A stretch of DNA of 64,000 bases from Streptomyces pseudovenezuelae (lineage in GTDB: Bacteria; Actinomycetota; Actinomycetes; Streptomycetales; Streptomycetaceae). Made by a program: the position numbers and the translations under genes. Shown here one piece after another: positions 7,355 to 14,419 of the stretch. The notes beneath the pieces are model-generated. The model ran no database searches. It was given only the letters and a program-made list of their open reading frames with translations, and was not told the DNA's origin. Numbering within the stretch: position 1 is the stretch's first letter; the number at the start of each line of letters is the position of its first letter. The DNA is taken from assembly GCF_001513955.1 (NCBI RefSeq), contig NZ_KQ948144.1, forward strand, positions 1,195,076 through 1,259,075, written 5' to 3'.

Positions 7355-7861
7355 TCAGTGCGCGTGGTGCTGGTGGACCACGGCGTGCCCCTTGCCGCGG
7401 CCGATCATCCACTTGTTGACCGGCACGGTCACGACGAACGCGATGGCCAGCGAGATCGCCAGTGACACCCAGAACAGCAGATCGGCGAGTTCCGCGTCCA
7501 TGGCGTCCGGCCACAGGACGATCACGCCGTTGTCGATCAGCTCCATCACGGCGATGGACAGCGTGTCGGCGGCCAGTGCCACCCGGAGCGCGGCCCGGAA
7601 GCCCATGCCGGCCTTCAGGACCCCGCGCAGGGTGAGGGAGTAGCCGAAGAAGAAGGCCAGGACGATCGCCAGCACGGTGGTCGGCAGGTTGCCCCAGCCC
7701 AGCGCGGTACCGATGACCATGCCGAGCACCTCGCCGATGGCGCAGCCGGTGAGGCAGTGCAGGGTGGCCTGGGCGGCGGTGGACCAGGTGGCGCCGCTCG
7801 CCTGTGCGGCGTCGGTGTGCGCGGTGTGGGTGTGAGTGTGTGCGGTGTGCTCGTGGTCCAC
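7355..7861 (-). CDS. His-rich DUF4396 membrane protein, probably copper-responsive
   Basis: A 168-residue protein with a His/Thr-rich N-terminus (DHEHTAHTHTHTAHTD), about four hydrophobic segments (CAIGEVLGMVIGTALGW; VLAIVLAFFFGYSLTL; ALAADTLSIAVMEL; LLFWVSLAISLAIAFVV) and a His-rich end (HAVVHQHHAH). This matches the DUF4396 family, whose function is not established. The His clusters suggest metal binding. A CsoR-like operator sits inside its promoter, pointing to copper control. The start is GTG 7861; the frame stays open far upstream but would then run through the operator, so the longer form is rejected. Confidence 0.85.
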   Translation of the reverse strand: MDHEHTAHTHTHTAHTDAAQASGATWSTAAQATLHCLTGCAIGEVLGMVIGTALGWGNLPTTVLAIVLAFFFGYSLTLRGVLKAGMGFRAALRVALAADTLSIAVMELIDNGVIVLWPDAMDAELADLLFWVSLAISLAIAFVVTVPVNKWMIGRGKGHAVVHQHHAH

Positions 7862-7907
7862 GGCTGACCCCCGGTGTCGGTTGGCGGATGCTTCGACTGA
7901 AGTCAAC

Positions 7908-7936
7908 TGTATACCCCCTGGGGGTATTCCTGTGAA
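7908..7936 (-). promoter_or_regulatory. CsoR-type operator inside a promoter
   Basis: The palindrome ATACCCCCTGGGGGTAT (7911-7927) matches the TACCCC/GGGGTA pattern of CsoR copper-sensor operators. On the minus strand a -35 box TTCACA (7936-7931) and a -10-like TATACA (7913-7908) flank it with a 17-nt spacer, so bound repressor would cover the spacer. The DUF4396 gene starts 47 nt downstream. Confidence 0.82.
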
Positions 7937-8095
7937 GGTTCGGGCGTCGTTCAGGGAACGGACGGAACATTCCGTGCCCAGAGCGCTACGCTGTGATCCT
8001 TGCCTGGCGGGGAAGGCCGGGTGGAGACGGATTCGAGGGGCCCGCGGGGTTCCGCTTGCGATCCGGTTCGGGGGAGAGCGGTTCGGGGGACGACG

Positions 8096-8794
8096 GTGGG
8101 GCTGTTCGGTGAGCGGCATACCTTTTTCGGGGGTCTCGGCCCGGCGGACCGGGAGGCGTTGTCGAGTCTCGGCACCCGGCACGAGTACCCGCCGCACGAC
8201 ACGCTCCTCGCGGAGGGGGACCGCACCACCTTCGTGGTCGTCCTGCTCAGCGGCTGGTGCACGGTGTGGACGCCGACCGAGCGCGGCGGCCGTCTGATCC
8301 TGGCCCTGCGGCGGGCCGGTGAACTCGTGGGCGACATGGCGGCACTCGACGGCCGTCCCCGCAGCGCCTCGGTGAGCGCCCTCGGCCCGCTGACCGGCCT
8401 GGTCGTGTCCGGCGAGCGTTTCCGGCACTTCCTCGCCTCGCGGCCGCACGCCAACGCGCTGATGACGATCCAGCTCACCGAGCGGCTGCGCAGCGCGGAC
8501 CACGAGCGCCGGGCCCTCGCCTCCATGACCGTGCTGCAGAGGCTGGCGGAACGCCTGGTCGAACTCGCCGACCGTACCGGCCGCCTGGAGAACGAGGCGG
8601 TGACCATACGGCTCCCCCTCGCGCAGCACGAACTGGCCGCATCGGTGGGCTCCACCCGCGAGGCCGTCGCCAAGGCCCTGCGCCTGTTACGCGAACAGGG
8701 CCTGGTCCGCACCGGCCCCGGCACCCTCGCCGTCGCCGACCTGGATCCGCTCCGCCTGCTCGCCGCCGGACAGCCTCATGGCACACACACCTAG
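8096..8794 (+). CDS. Crp/Fnr-family transcriptional regulator
   Basis: A 232-residue regulator with an N-terminal cyclic-nucleotide-binding fold (phosphate-cassette-like GELVGDMAALDGRPRSASVSA) and a C-terminal winged helix-turn-helix (LAQHELAASVGSTREAVAKAL). No Fnr-type cysteine cluster is seen. The start GTG 8096 has GGGGGA 5 nt upstream; a TTG at 8000 is a less likely alternative. Residue 198 is encoded by a rare TTA codon (8687-8689), so full translation may need the bldA tRNA. It lies 105 nt upstream of a cyclase-like gene on the same strand, raising the possibility that it senses that product; this is inference only. Confidence 0.9.
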   Translation: MGLFGERHTFFGGLGPADREALSSLGTRHEYPPHDTLLAEGDRTTFVVVLLSGWCTVWTPTERGGRLILALRRAGELVGDMAALDGRPRSASVSALGPLTGLVVSGERFRHFLASRPHANALMTIQLTERLRSADHERRALASMTVLQRLAERLVELADRTGRLENEAVTIRLPLAQHELAASVGSTREAVAKALRLLREQGLVRTGPGTLAVADLDPLRLLAAGQPHGTHT

Positions 8795-8795
8795 C

Positions 8796-8836
8796 AGCAC
8801 CGGGTGCCGCGCTGTGTAAACGGCTACAGCGGTGCT
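8796..8836 (+). promoter_or_regulatory. Nested inverted repeats upstream of the cyclase-effector operon
   Basis: CGCTGT (8810-8815) pairs with ACAGCG (8826-8831) around a 10-nt loop, and AGCACC (8796-8801) can pair with GGTGCT (8831-8836). The structure follows the Crp gene stop directly and lies 64 nt before the cyclase gene. It could end the Crp transcript or act as an operator for the operon. Confidence 0.45.
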
Positions 8837-8899
8837 CGGCCGACTCCGCGACCATCCGAGGAGCCGGTGGTTCGACGGGACGGCAGGGAGGAGAGAACG

Positions 8900-9640
8900 A
8901 TGGAGGGGGAAGCCGCGTACGGCTTCATCGTCAACGTGGACGCGCAGGGCTCGGGCCTGCTGACCGACACCGAGAAACCCGAGATGCGGCGCAGACTCTA
9001 CGAGGTCACGAACGCCGCCTTCGAGCAGGCCCGTATCCGTGCTCCCCGGCTGTACCAGGAGGACCGCGGCGACGGCATCCTCAGCGTCCTGGCGGCCGAC
9101 GTACCGCCCAGGCGGGTGGTGGGGGAGTGGCTGGAGTACCTCCACCAGGACCTCCGCCAGCTCAACCGCGGCCTCAGGACACCGCTGCGGCTGCGCGTGG
9201 GCCTGCACATCGGTCCCGTCACGGCCGACGAGCACGGCCGCTCCGGGCGCGCGGTCGACCTGGCCTGCCGGCTGGGGGACTGCGACACCGCGAAGGCGAT
9301 CCTCAAGGCCGCGGAAGGGTCACCCCTGGTGGCGGTCGCCTCCGACCGGCTGTACGAGGACGTCGTCCTCGCCGGCGGACGCTGGGTGGAGCCGGACCGC
9401 TACCGCCGCCACGAGGTCGAGCTCAAGGAGGGCCGCAAGGCCGCCTGGTTCACCGTGCCCGGGCTGCCTCGGCCTCCCGACCCGGCGACCACGGCGACGG
9501 CACCCCGGCCCGAGCCGCCGCAGCCCCAGGGGACCGGGGACAGCTTCGTCCAGAACAACCACCACCACGGCAGCGGCCAGTTCATCGCCAACGGCAAGGT
9601 CGACACGTTGCACATCGACCAGTACGGCGGTGACCGGTGA
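8900..9640 (+). CDS. Class III nucleotidyl cyclase-like protein (possible Pycsar cyclase)
   Basis: A 246-residue protein. Residues 7-165 read as a class III nucleotidyl cyclase domain: the first metal Asp14 is in FIVNVDAQGSG and the second, Asp58, in RGDGILSVL. They are 44 residues apart, the canonical spacing. RVGLHIGPV (99-107) and GRAVDLACRL (116-125) follow; in the latter the usual transition-state Asn is Asp120 while Arg124 is kept. The tail (about 185-246) is Pro-rich and ends in a short motif beginning HGSGQFIANGKV (223-234), also present in the next protein. ATG 8900 has GGAGGAGAG upstream. The stop overlaps the next start by 4 nt (GTGA). Substrate base is unknown; a degenerate, non-catalytic role is possible. 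Confidence 0.78.
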   Translation: MEGEAAYGFIVNVDAQGSGLLTDTEKPEMRRRLYEVTNAAFEQARIRAPRLYQEDRGDGILSVLAADVPPRRVVGEWLEYLHQDLRQLNRGLRTPLRLRVGLHIGPVTADEHGRSGRAVDLACRLGDCDTAKAILKAAEGSPLVAVASDRLYEDVVLAGGRWVEPDRYRRHEVELKEGRKAAWFTVPGLPRPPDPATTATAPRPEPPQPQGTGDSFVQNNHHHGSGQFIANGKVDTLHIDQYGGDR

Positions 9641-11838
9641 ACGCCCAGAGCCCCCAGCCCCCTCAGGGCGCCCCGAAGCCCCAGCAGCAACAGCCGCAGC
9701 AGAAGGCCGAGCCGGACAAGGCCGCCGGCCCCGAGGCGGGCAGCGGCCCGGAGCAGCCTCAGTCCGACGTCATCGGCGGCACCGCGGCCGACCCGCTCGG
9801 CGAGGAGGCGCTGCCCGGGGCCGCGGCCGCCGCCTCCCGGATCTACCGCTCGACCGTGTCCTCGCACGGCTCCGGCACGCTCATCAGCTCCGGATCCGTC
9901 CACACCATGAACTTCTACGGCGGACAGCCGGCCGAGCGGCTGCTGGCCGGCCCCCTCCCCGAGGACGAACTGCGCAGGCTGCGCCGGGTCTTCCAGGAAC
10001 CGGAGGACTACGACGAGTACCGCGAGCAACTGCGCGACGGACGGCTTCTGGTCCTGCTCGGCCGACCCGGCACCGGCCGTTCGTACACCGCCCTGTCCCT
10101 GCTCGACGACCTGACCCGCGGCCAGGTCTCGCGGCTCGACCCACGGACCGACCTGGACCACCTGGACGACGGCCAGGTCGACGAGGGCCACGGCTATGTG
10201 CTGGAACCCAGCGCGGTCGGACTGCCCGACGAGACCGGCCTGGACCGGCTGTGCGAACTGCTGCGCAAGAAGCAGGCGTACGCCGTCCTGCTGGCCACCC
10301 CCGAACCCGGGGACGTGCTCTCCCGCGGCGGCCGCTACTACCGCGTGCACACCCCGGTCGCCCACACCGCCGTACTCGAAGGGCACCTCGCCGACGAACT
10401 CGACGAGGCGGGGCCCGAGTCGTACGAGCGCGCCCGGGCCATGGCCCTCGATCCCGAGGTGGAGGAGGCGCGGGGCCTCGACGACCTGCGGCCGGCGGAG
10501 GCCGCCCACTTCGCGACCCTGCTGGCCCGCAACACCCGGGGCGAGCTCACGCACGACGAACTGCTCGCCGCATGCCGGAAGTTCGCCGAGAACCAGGCCG
10601 CCGAGTGGTTCGCCGGAGGCGTCCGCTCCGAGACCCCCGAGCGGTTACGGGACGCGGCCTACCGGATCGCCGTCGCCGTCCTGGACGGGGCTTCGCTCAG
10701 CGCCGTCGCCGAGGCCGCCGAGGTGCTCGCCTGGGAACTGGCCGTCACCGTCGACCCGGAGGCGACCCCCGGCCGCCCGCTGTTCAGCGACGGCGTCGAC
10801 GCCCGGCTGGTCTCCGCCCGCGCGGTCGCCGAACTCGGCACGGAGGAGGTCGGCACCGAGGAGGTCCCGGTCCGCACGGTGCGCTTCGCCGGTGAAGCCC
10901 TCGCCCCGGCCGTCCTCGGCCACCTCTGGCAGCACCGGCACAACGCACGCGGGCCCGTGCTGCGGTGGCTGTCCGGACTGTGCGAGGACGACCGGCCCCA
11001 GGTCTGGGTGCGGGCCGCCGTCGCGGCCGGACAGCTGTGCCGCCTCGACCTGTCGCACACCGTGCACGAACTGGTCCAGCCCATGGCCCAGGCCAAGCAG
11101 GCCCGGCGCCGGCTGTTCGCCGCGACCGTGCTCGACGTGGCCCTGCGCTCCCCGGACGTCGGCAGCGCGATCCGCGCCCTGGTCGGCTCCTGGGCCCGGC
11201 ACGGCGACCAGCAGCTGCGCTGGACGGCGGGCGCCGTGCTCGGCAGGGGGCGCGCCACGGCCACCCTGCGCGAGACGCTGGACCTGCTCGGCGGCATCGG
11301 CGTCTGGGACGAGGGCCGGCTCCGGGCCGACGCGGCCGTCCAGGTCGCCCACTTCGCGGGCGCCCACCCCGACGGCCGTACCCCGAGCCGGATCCGGGCC
11401 TGGCTCTCCGACGAACGCCGGCCCCAGCAGGACCTCGGTCTGCAGAGCACGATCTTCCTGGCGTCCGTCACCGTGGTCGATCTCTGGAACCAGCACGACG
11501 ATCTGGAGGGCCACGGGGACTGGCCGCTGATGCTGGCCCTCGCCGCCGTACGGCCCGCGCAGGCCGCGGAACTCGCCGGGCTCCTGTGGACGGCCCTGCG
11601 GACCCCACGCTCCTACGAGGCCGCCGTCGACACCCTGTCCGGCTGGCTGCGCGACTCCGCCGACCAGCCCTGGGCCGAGGCGCTGGAGCGGTTCCTGCCG
11701 ATGCTCGTGCACAGCCAGGACGACCGGGACCGGCTGCTGTCCCTGATCACGGAACTGACCGAAGACCCCGACCAACCACTGAACGAACAGCAGGTCCGCC
11801 GCCTGTGGGGGGCGGTCCAGGGAGCGAGTACACCATGA
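9637..11838 (+). CDS. P-loop/helical-repeat protein of the cyclase-effector operon
   Basis: A 733-residue protein with no family I can name. It has a Pro/Gln/Ala-rich disordered N-terminus (1-65), then the short motif HGSGTLISSGSVHTMNFYGG (77-96) shared with the upstream cyclase. A P-loop GRPGTGRS follows (142-149), with Arg where Walker A Lys is expected, and then a long Ala/Leu-rich helical region (about 330-730) resembling HEAT-type repeats. No clear Walker B or sensor motif was found, so ATPase activity is doubtful; it may be a STAND-like scaffold or sensor. One TTA codon encodes Leu337 (10645-10647). The gene overlaps its neighbours by 4 nt on both sides, implying coupled translation. 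Confidence 0.72.
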   Translation: MNAQSPQPPQGAPKPQQQQPQQKAEPDKAAGPEAGSGPEQPQSDVIGGTAADPLGEEALPGAAAAASRIYRSTVSSHGSGTLISSGSVHTMNFYGGQPAERLLAGPLPEDELRRLRRVFQEPEDYDEYREQLRDGRLLVLLGRPGTGRSYTALSLLDDLTRGQVSRLDPRTDLDHLDDGQVDEGHGYVLEPSAVGLPDETGLDRLCELLRKKQAYAVLLATPEPGDVLSRGGRYYRVHTPVAHTAVLEGHLADELDEAGPESYERARAMALDPEVEEARGLDDLRPAEAAHFATLLARNTRGELTHDELLAACRKFAENQAAEWFAGGVRSETPERLRDAAYRIAVAVLDGASLSAVAEAAEVLAWELAVTVDPEATPGRPLFSDGVDARLVSARAVAELGTEEVGTEEVPVRTVRFAGEALAPAVLGHLWQHRHNARGPVLRWLSGLCEDDRPQVWVRAAVAAGQLCRLDLSHTVHELVQPMAQAKQARRRLFAATVLDVALRSPDVGSAIRALVGSWARHGDQQLRWTAGAVLGRGRATATLRETLDLLGGIGVWDEGRLRADAAVQVAHFAGAHPDGRTPSRIRAWLSDERRPQQDLGLQSTIFLASVTVVDLWNQHDDLEGHGDWPLMLALAAVRPAQAAELAGLLWTALRTPRSYEAAVDTLSGWLRDSADQPWAEALERFLPMLVHSQDDRDRLLSLITELTEDPDQPLNEQQVRRLWGAVQGASTP

Positions 11839-12911
11839 CGCACAACCAGTGGGGGCAGCAGTGGCCGCGCCAGGACGAGGAGTTCGTCCTCCCGCACGAC
11901 CTCAGAGGCCCCTTCGTACGCGAGTTCGCCCCACAGGCCGCCTACCGGCACCGCAACAGCCAGGTGGCCTCGGTGCTCTACTACAAGAACGGCGGCTACA
12001 GCATCCTCACCGTGCGCGGCGCGGAGCACTTCAACAAGCCGCTGATGGCCAAGCCCACCTCGGTCTGCTGGATCGCCCGCGGTCAGCACCAGGTCTCCTT
12101 CCAGCTCGAACTGCCCACCCTCGGCGACCGGTCGCGGTTCAAGGCGGGCGCCGACGTCAACTGGGAGGTGCGCGACTTCTACCTGGCCGCGGAGAAGCGG
12201 GTGGTCGACGTGGAACGCATGCTCCGGCCGCCGCTGGAGGCCCGGCTGCGAGGGATCAGCCGACGCCACAGCCTGGACTCGGCGCAGCAGGTCGACGAGG
12301 CGATCCAGGACGAGCTGGCCAGCGGGCGGTGGGACGACTTCGGCGCCGACCTCGGTCTGGTCACCCAGGTCTTCATCCGCATCGACCTCGGCCAGGCGGC
12401 CGCCGACCACCAGGCCCAGATGGTCGCGGTGGAGACGGGCAGCAAGGTCCAGGAGGCCATGGACATCGCGCACAAGGCGCGGATCGCCGCCAACCTCGCC
12501 GACGCGCAGAAGCTGATCAGCGCCGGCGAGACCGTCCAGTACGCCACGATGCTGGCCCAGGACCCGAGCCGGGCGCACGAGATCCTCGGCGTGCTCCAGC
12601 AGCAGGCCCGCGAGCAGCGCCAGGGCGCCCTGGACTACCTGACCAACCTGATCAACCAGGGCGTGGTCCAGCGGCACCAGATCGACGACCAGGTCCAGGC
12701 CCTCATCGACTACAGCCGCACGGTCGCCGGCGGGGTCTTTCCCCACGGGCTCCCGTCGGCCCCGACCTCGCTGCCGATACCCCCGATGCCGCCCGCACCG
12801 CCGCTGCCTCCGGCCGACGCACCGCCGGCTCCTCCCGCGTCGCCGACCGACTCGGTTCCCGGCCAGGGCACGGGGATGGAGTACGAATCGGGTTCCGGGG
12901 CCCGCGAGTGA
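11835..12911 (+). CDS. SPFH/band 7-like protein of the cyclase-effector operon
   Basis: A 358-residue protein. Residues about 20-210 have the feel of an SPFH (stomatin/prohibitin/flotillin) domain (NGGYSILTVRGAEHF, FKAGADVNWEVRDFYLAAE, VDVERMLRPPLEARLRG), followed by a helical, probably coiled-coil stretch rich in Ala/Gln (about 205-290). The last about 70 residues are a Pro-rich disordered tail. There is no obvious N-terminal membrane anchor. SPFH proteins organise membrane patches, so it may gather the membrane effector encoded next; that role is inferred. ATGA and GTGA overlaps join it to both neighbours. Confidence 0.75.
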   Translation: MTHNQWGQQWPRQDEEFVLPHDLRGPFVREFAPQAAYRHRNSQVASVLYYKNGGYSILTVRGAEHFNKPLMAKPTSVCWIARGQHQVSFQLELPTLGDRSRFKAGADVNWEVRDFYLAAEKRVVDVERMLRPPLEARLRGISRRHSLDSAQQVDEAIQDELASGRWDDFGADLGLVTQVFIRIDLGQAAADHQAQMVAVETGSKVQEAMDIAHKARIAANLADAQKLISAGETVQYATMLAQDPSRAHEILGVLQQQAREQRQGALDYLTNLINQGVVQRHQIDDQVQALIDYSRTVAGGVFPHGLPSAPTSLPIPPMPPAPPLPPADAPPAPPASPTDSVPGQGTGMEYESGSGARE

Positions 12912-13396
12912 CCCCGGACGCACCGGAGGCCGCGCACTACGTCGCCGAGCGGCTGCTGCTGACCGTCCGTGAGGATCTGGGCAGAGCGGACGTCAAGGCG
13001 TCGATCCTGCTCTCGGGTGCCGTGGCGGTGCCGGCGCTGGCGCTCGGCCGAGGAGTACCGAGCGAGGCCTCGGGGGCCGCCACGGCGCTCCTCGCGGCGG
13101 GTGCGGCGCTCTGGGCGGTCGGCACGCTGCTGCTCCTGGCGGTGATCCTGCCCCGCACCGGCACGGTCCGCTCGGTCCCGGGTCCGACGTACTACGCGGA
13201 CGTCCTTCGTGACACGGACCTGGAGGCGTTGCGCCGTGCCACCGCCGAGGCCGGCGCGGACCGGGTGAGCTGGTTGCTGACCCAGTTCCAGGACGTCAGC
13301 GTCATCCTCTCGGCCAAGTACCGCTGGCTGCGTCGGTCGATGGTGCTGCTCGGGGCGGGGCTGCTGCTGGCGTTCCTGTCAGCCCTCGTGAGCTGA
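12908..13396 (+). CDS. PycTM-like transmembrane effector (DUF5706/Pycsar_TM type)
   Basis: A 162-residue protein. The N-terminal helix ERLLLTVREDLGRADVKASI carries the D-x-KAS-x-LL motif (28-35) that opens Pycsar PycTM effectors (the DUF5706 group). Hydrophobic segments follow at about 32-48, 56-80 and 142-161, giving an N-terminal and a C-terminal membrane part around a soluble helical loop. In Pycsar systems such proteins are gated by cCMP or cUMP and damage the membrane, causing abortive infection. Here the pairing with a class III cyclase-like gene in the same overlapping operon supports that role, although two extra genes separate them. Assignment rests on motif and context only. Confidence 0.75.
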   Translation: MTPDAPEAAHYVAERLLLTVREDLGRADVKASILLSGAVAVPALALGRGVPSEASGAATALLAAGAALWAVGTLLLLAVILPRTGTVRSVPGPTYYADVLRDTDLEALRRATAEAGADRVSWLLTQFQDVSVILSAKYRWLRRSMVLLGAGLLLAFLSALVS

Positions 13397-13436
13397 CCGG
13401 GCCGTCCCCGGCTTCCTCCGCCGGCCTGGGGCGTCC

Positions 13437-14300
13437 TCAGCCGTCCCGGAGCTTCTTCAACCGCTCCACGTCGGCCGCGTGCCCCTCCTTGCCGCCGGGT
13501 GTCTCGATGATCAGGGGGACGCCCTCGGTGGCGGGGTGGGTCATCAGGGCGCGGAACGGGTCCTCGCCGATGTGGCCGGAGCCGATGTTCTCGTGGCGGT
13601 CCTTGCGGGCGCCGACGACGTCCTTGGAGTCGTTGGCGTGGATCAGCTTCAGGCGGCCCTCGCCGACCGTGTCCACCAGCAGGTCGAGCGTCTGGTGCAT
13701 GCCGCAGGGGCCGGTGAGGTCGTGGCCGGCGGCGAAGATGTGGCAGGTGTCCAGGCAGACGCCCAGCTTCGGGTGGGCGTCCAGGGCATCGAAGTACGGG
13801 CCGAAGTCCCAGGTGCGGGAACAGAGCGAGGCACCCTGGCCGGCGGTCGACTCCAGGAGCAGGTACGGGTCGTCGTCGTGGGTGAGTTCGTCGAGGAGCG
13901 GCAGCAGATGCTCGCGGACCTGCTTCAGGGCCACGGAACGGTCCCGGCCGCCGGTCGCGCTGCCGGTGTGCACGACGACACCGAGCGCCCCGATCTCGCG
14001 CCCGCGCCGCAGCGAGTGCCGGAGCGAGTCGACCGACTTCTCCACCGTCGCCTCGGTGTGCGAGCCGAAGTTGATCAGGTACGGGGCGTGCACGTACGCC
14101 GGGATCGCGCGTTCCGCGCAGGTCTCGCGGAACGCCTCGTCCTGGCGGGGGTTTCCGACGGGGGTGGCCCAGCCGCGCGGGTTGGCGACGAAGACCTGCA
14201 CGGTCTCGGCGTCGAGGTCCTGGGCGTACGACAGGCCCACCGAGTGCAGGCCGCCGGCCACGGGGACGTGACCGCCGACGGGGTTGCGCTGAGTTGTCAC
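13437..14300 (-). CDS. nfo: Endonuclease IV (AP endonuclease, xylose-isomerase-like TIM barrel)
   Basis: A 287-residue TIM-barrel metalloenzyme of the endonuclease IV type, cutting DNA at abasic sites. Metal-site segments in order are GLSYAQDLDAETVQVF, VHAPYLINFGS, VVHTGSATG, LLLESTAGQG, CLDTCHIFAAGHDL, LIHANDSKDVVGARKDRHENIGSGHIG and LIIETPGG; they read in the family order with the expected His, Glu and Asp residues. The GTG start gives MTTQRNPVGGHV. It converges on the cyclase-effector operon across 40 nt and lies downstream of the kinase gene on the same strand. Confidence 0.93.
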   Translation of the reverse strand: MTTQRNPVGGHVPVAGGLHSVGLSYAQDLDAETVQVFVANPRGWATPVGNPRQDEAFRETCAERAIPAYVHAPYLINFGSHTEATVEKSVDSLRHSLRRGREIGALGVVVHTGSATGGRDRSVALKQVREHLLPLLDELTHDDDPYLLLESTAGQGASLCSRTWDFGPYFDALDAHPKLGVCLDTCHIFAAGHDLTGPCGMHQTLDLLVDTVGEGRLKLIHANDSKDVVGARKDRHENIGSGHIGEDPFRALMTHPATEGVPLIIETPGGKEGHAADVERLKKLRDG

Positions 14301-14326
14301 CGGTCAAGGGTGCCATTGCCTGCGGC

Positions 14327-14412
14327 GCTGGGGCGGTGCGGGTTCAGGTGCGGGTGCGGGTTCGGTGGGGGCGGGCGTTTTGCGCAGTTCCCCGCGCCCC
14401 CAAACGCAGGGG
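14327..14412. repeat. Dispersed Streptomyces intergenic repeat, copy 1
   Basis: GCGCAGTTCCCCGCGCCCCC (14377-14396) with flanking G-rich (GGGGGCGGGCG) and C-rich sequence fills the gap between nfo and the kinase gene. I recognise this phrase as a very frequent intergenic element in Streptomyces genomes. On the minus strand the C/G-rich flanks can fold and may help terminate the kinase transcript. A shorter related copy lies at 47680-47778. Confidence 0.6.
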
Positions 14413-14419
14413 GCGTCCG

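Noticed and set aside
7862..8629. Long upstream extension of the DUF4396 frame
   Set aside because: It would read through the CsoR operator and promoter and antisense to the Crp gene; the extension shows no family resemblance.
12908..13396. Last gene of the cyclase operon as a holin or simple membrane protein
   Set aside because: It is small and hydrophobic, but the D-x-KAS-x-LL helix and the operon with a cyclase fit a PycTM effector better, and no lysis genes are nearby.
14377..14396. GCGCAGTTCCCCGCGCCCCC as an attachment site
   Set aside because: No integrase, tRNA gene or second flanking copy bounding the cyclase operon was found; it fits the common Streptomyces dispersed repeat.
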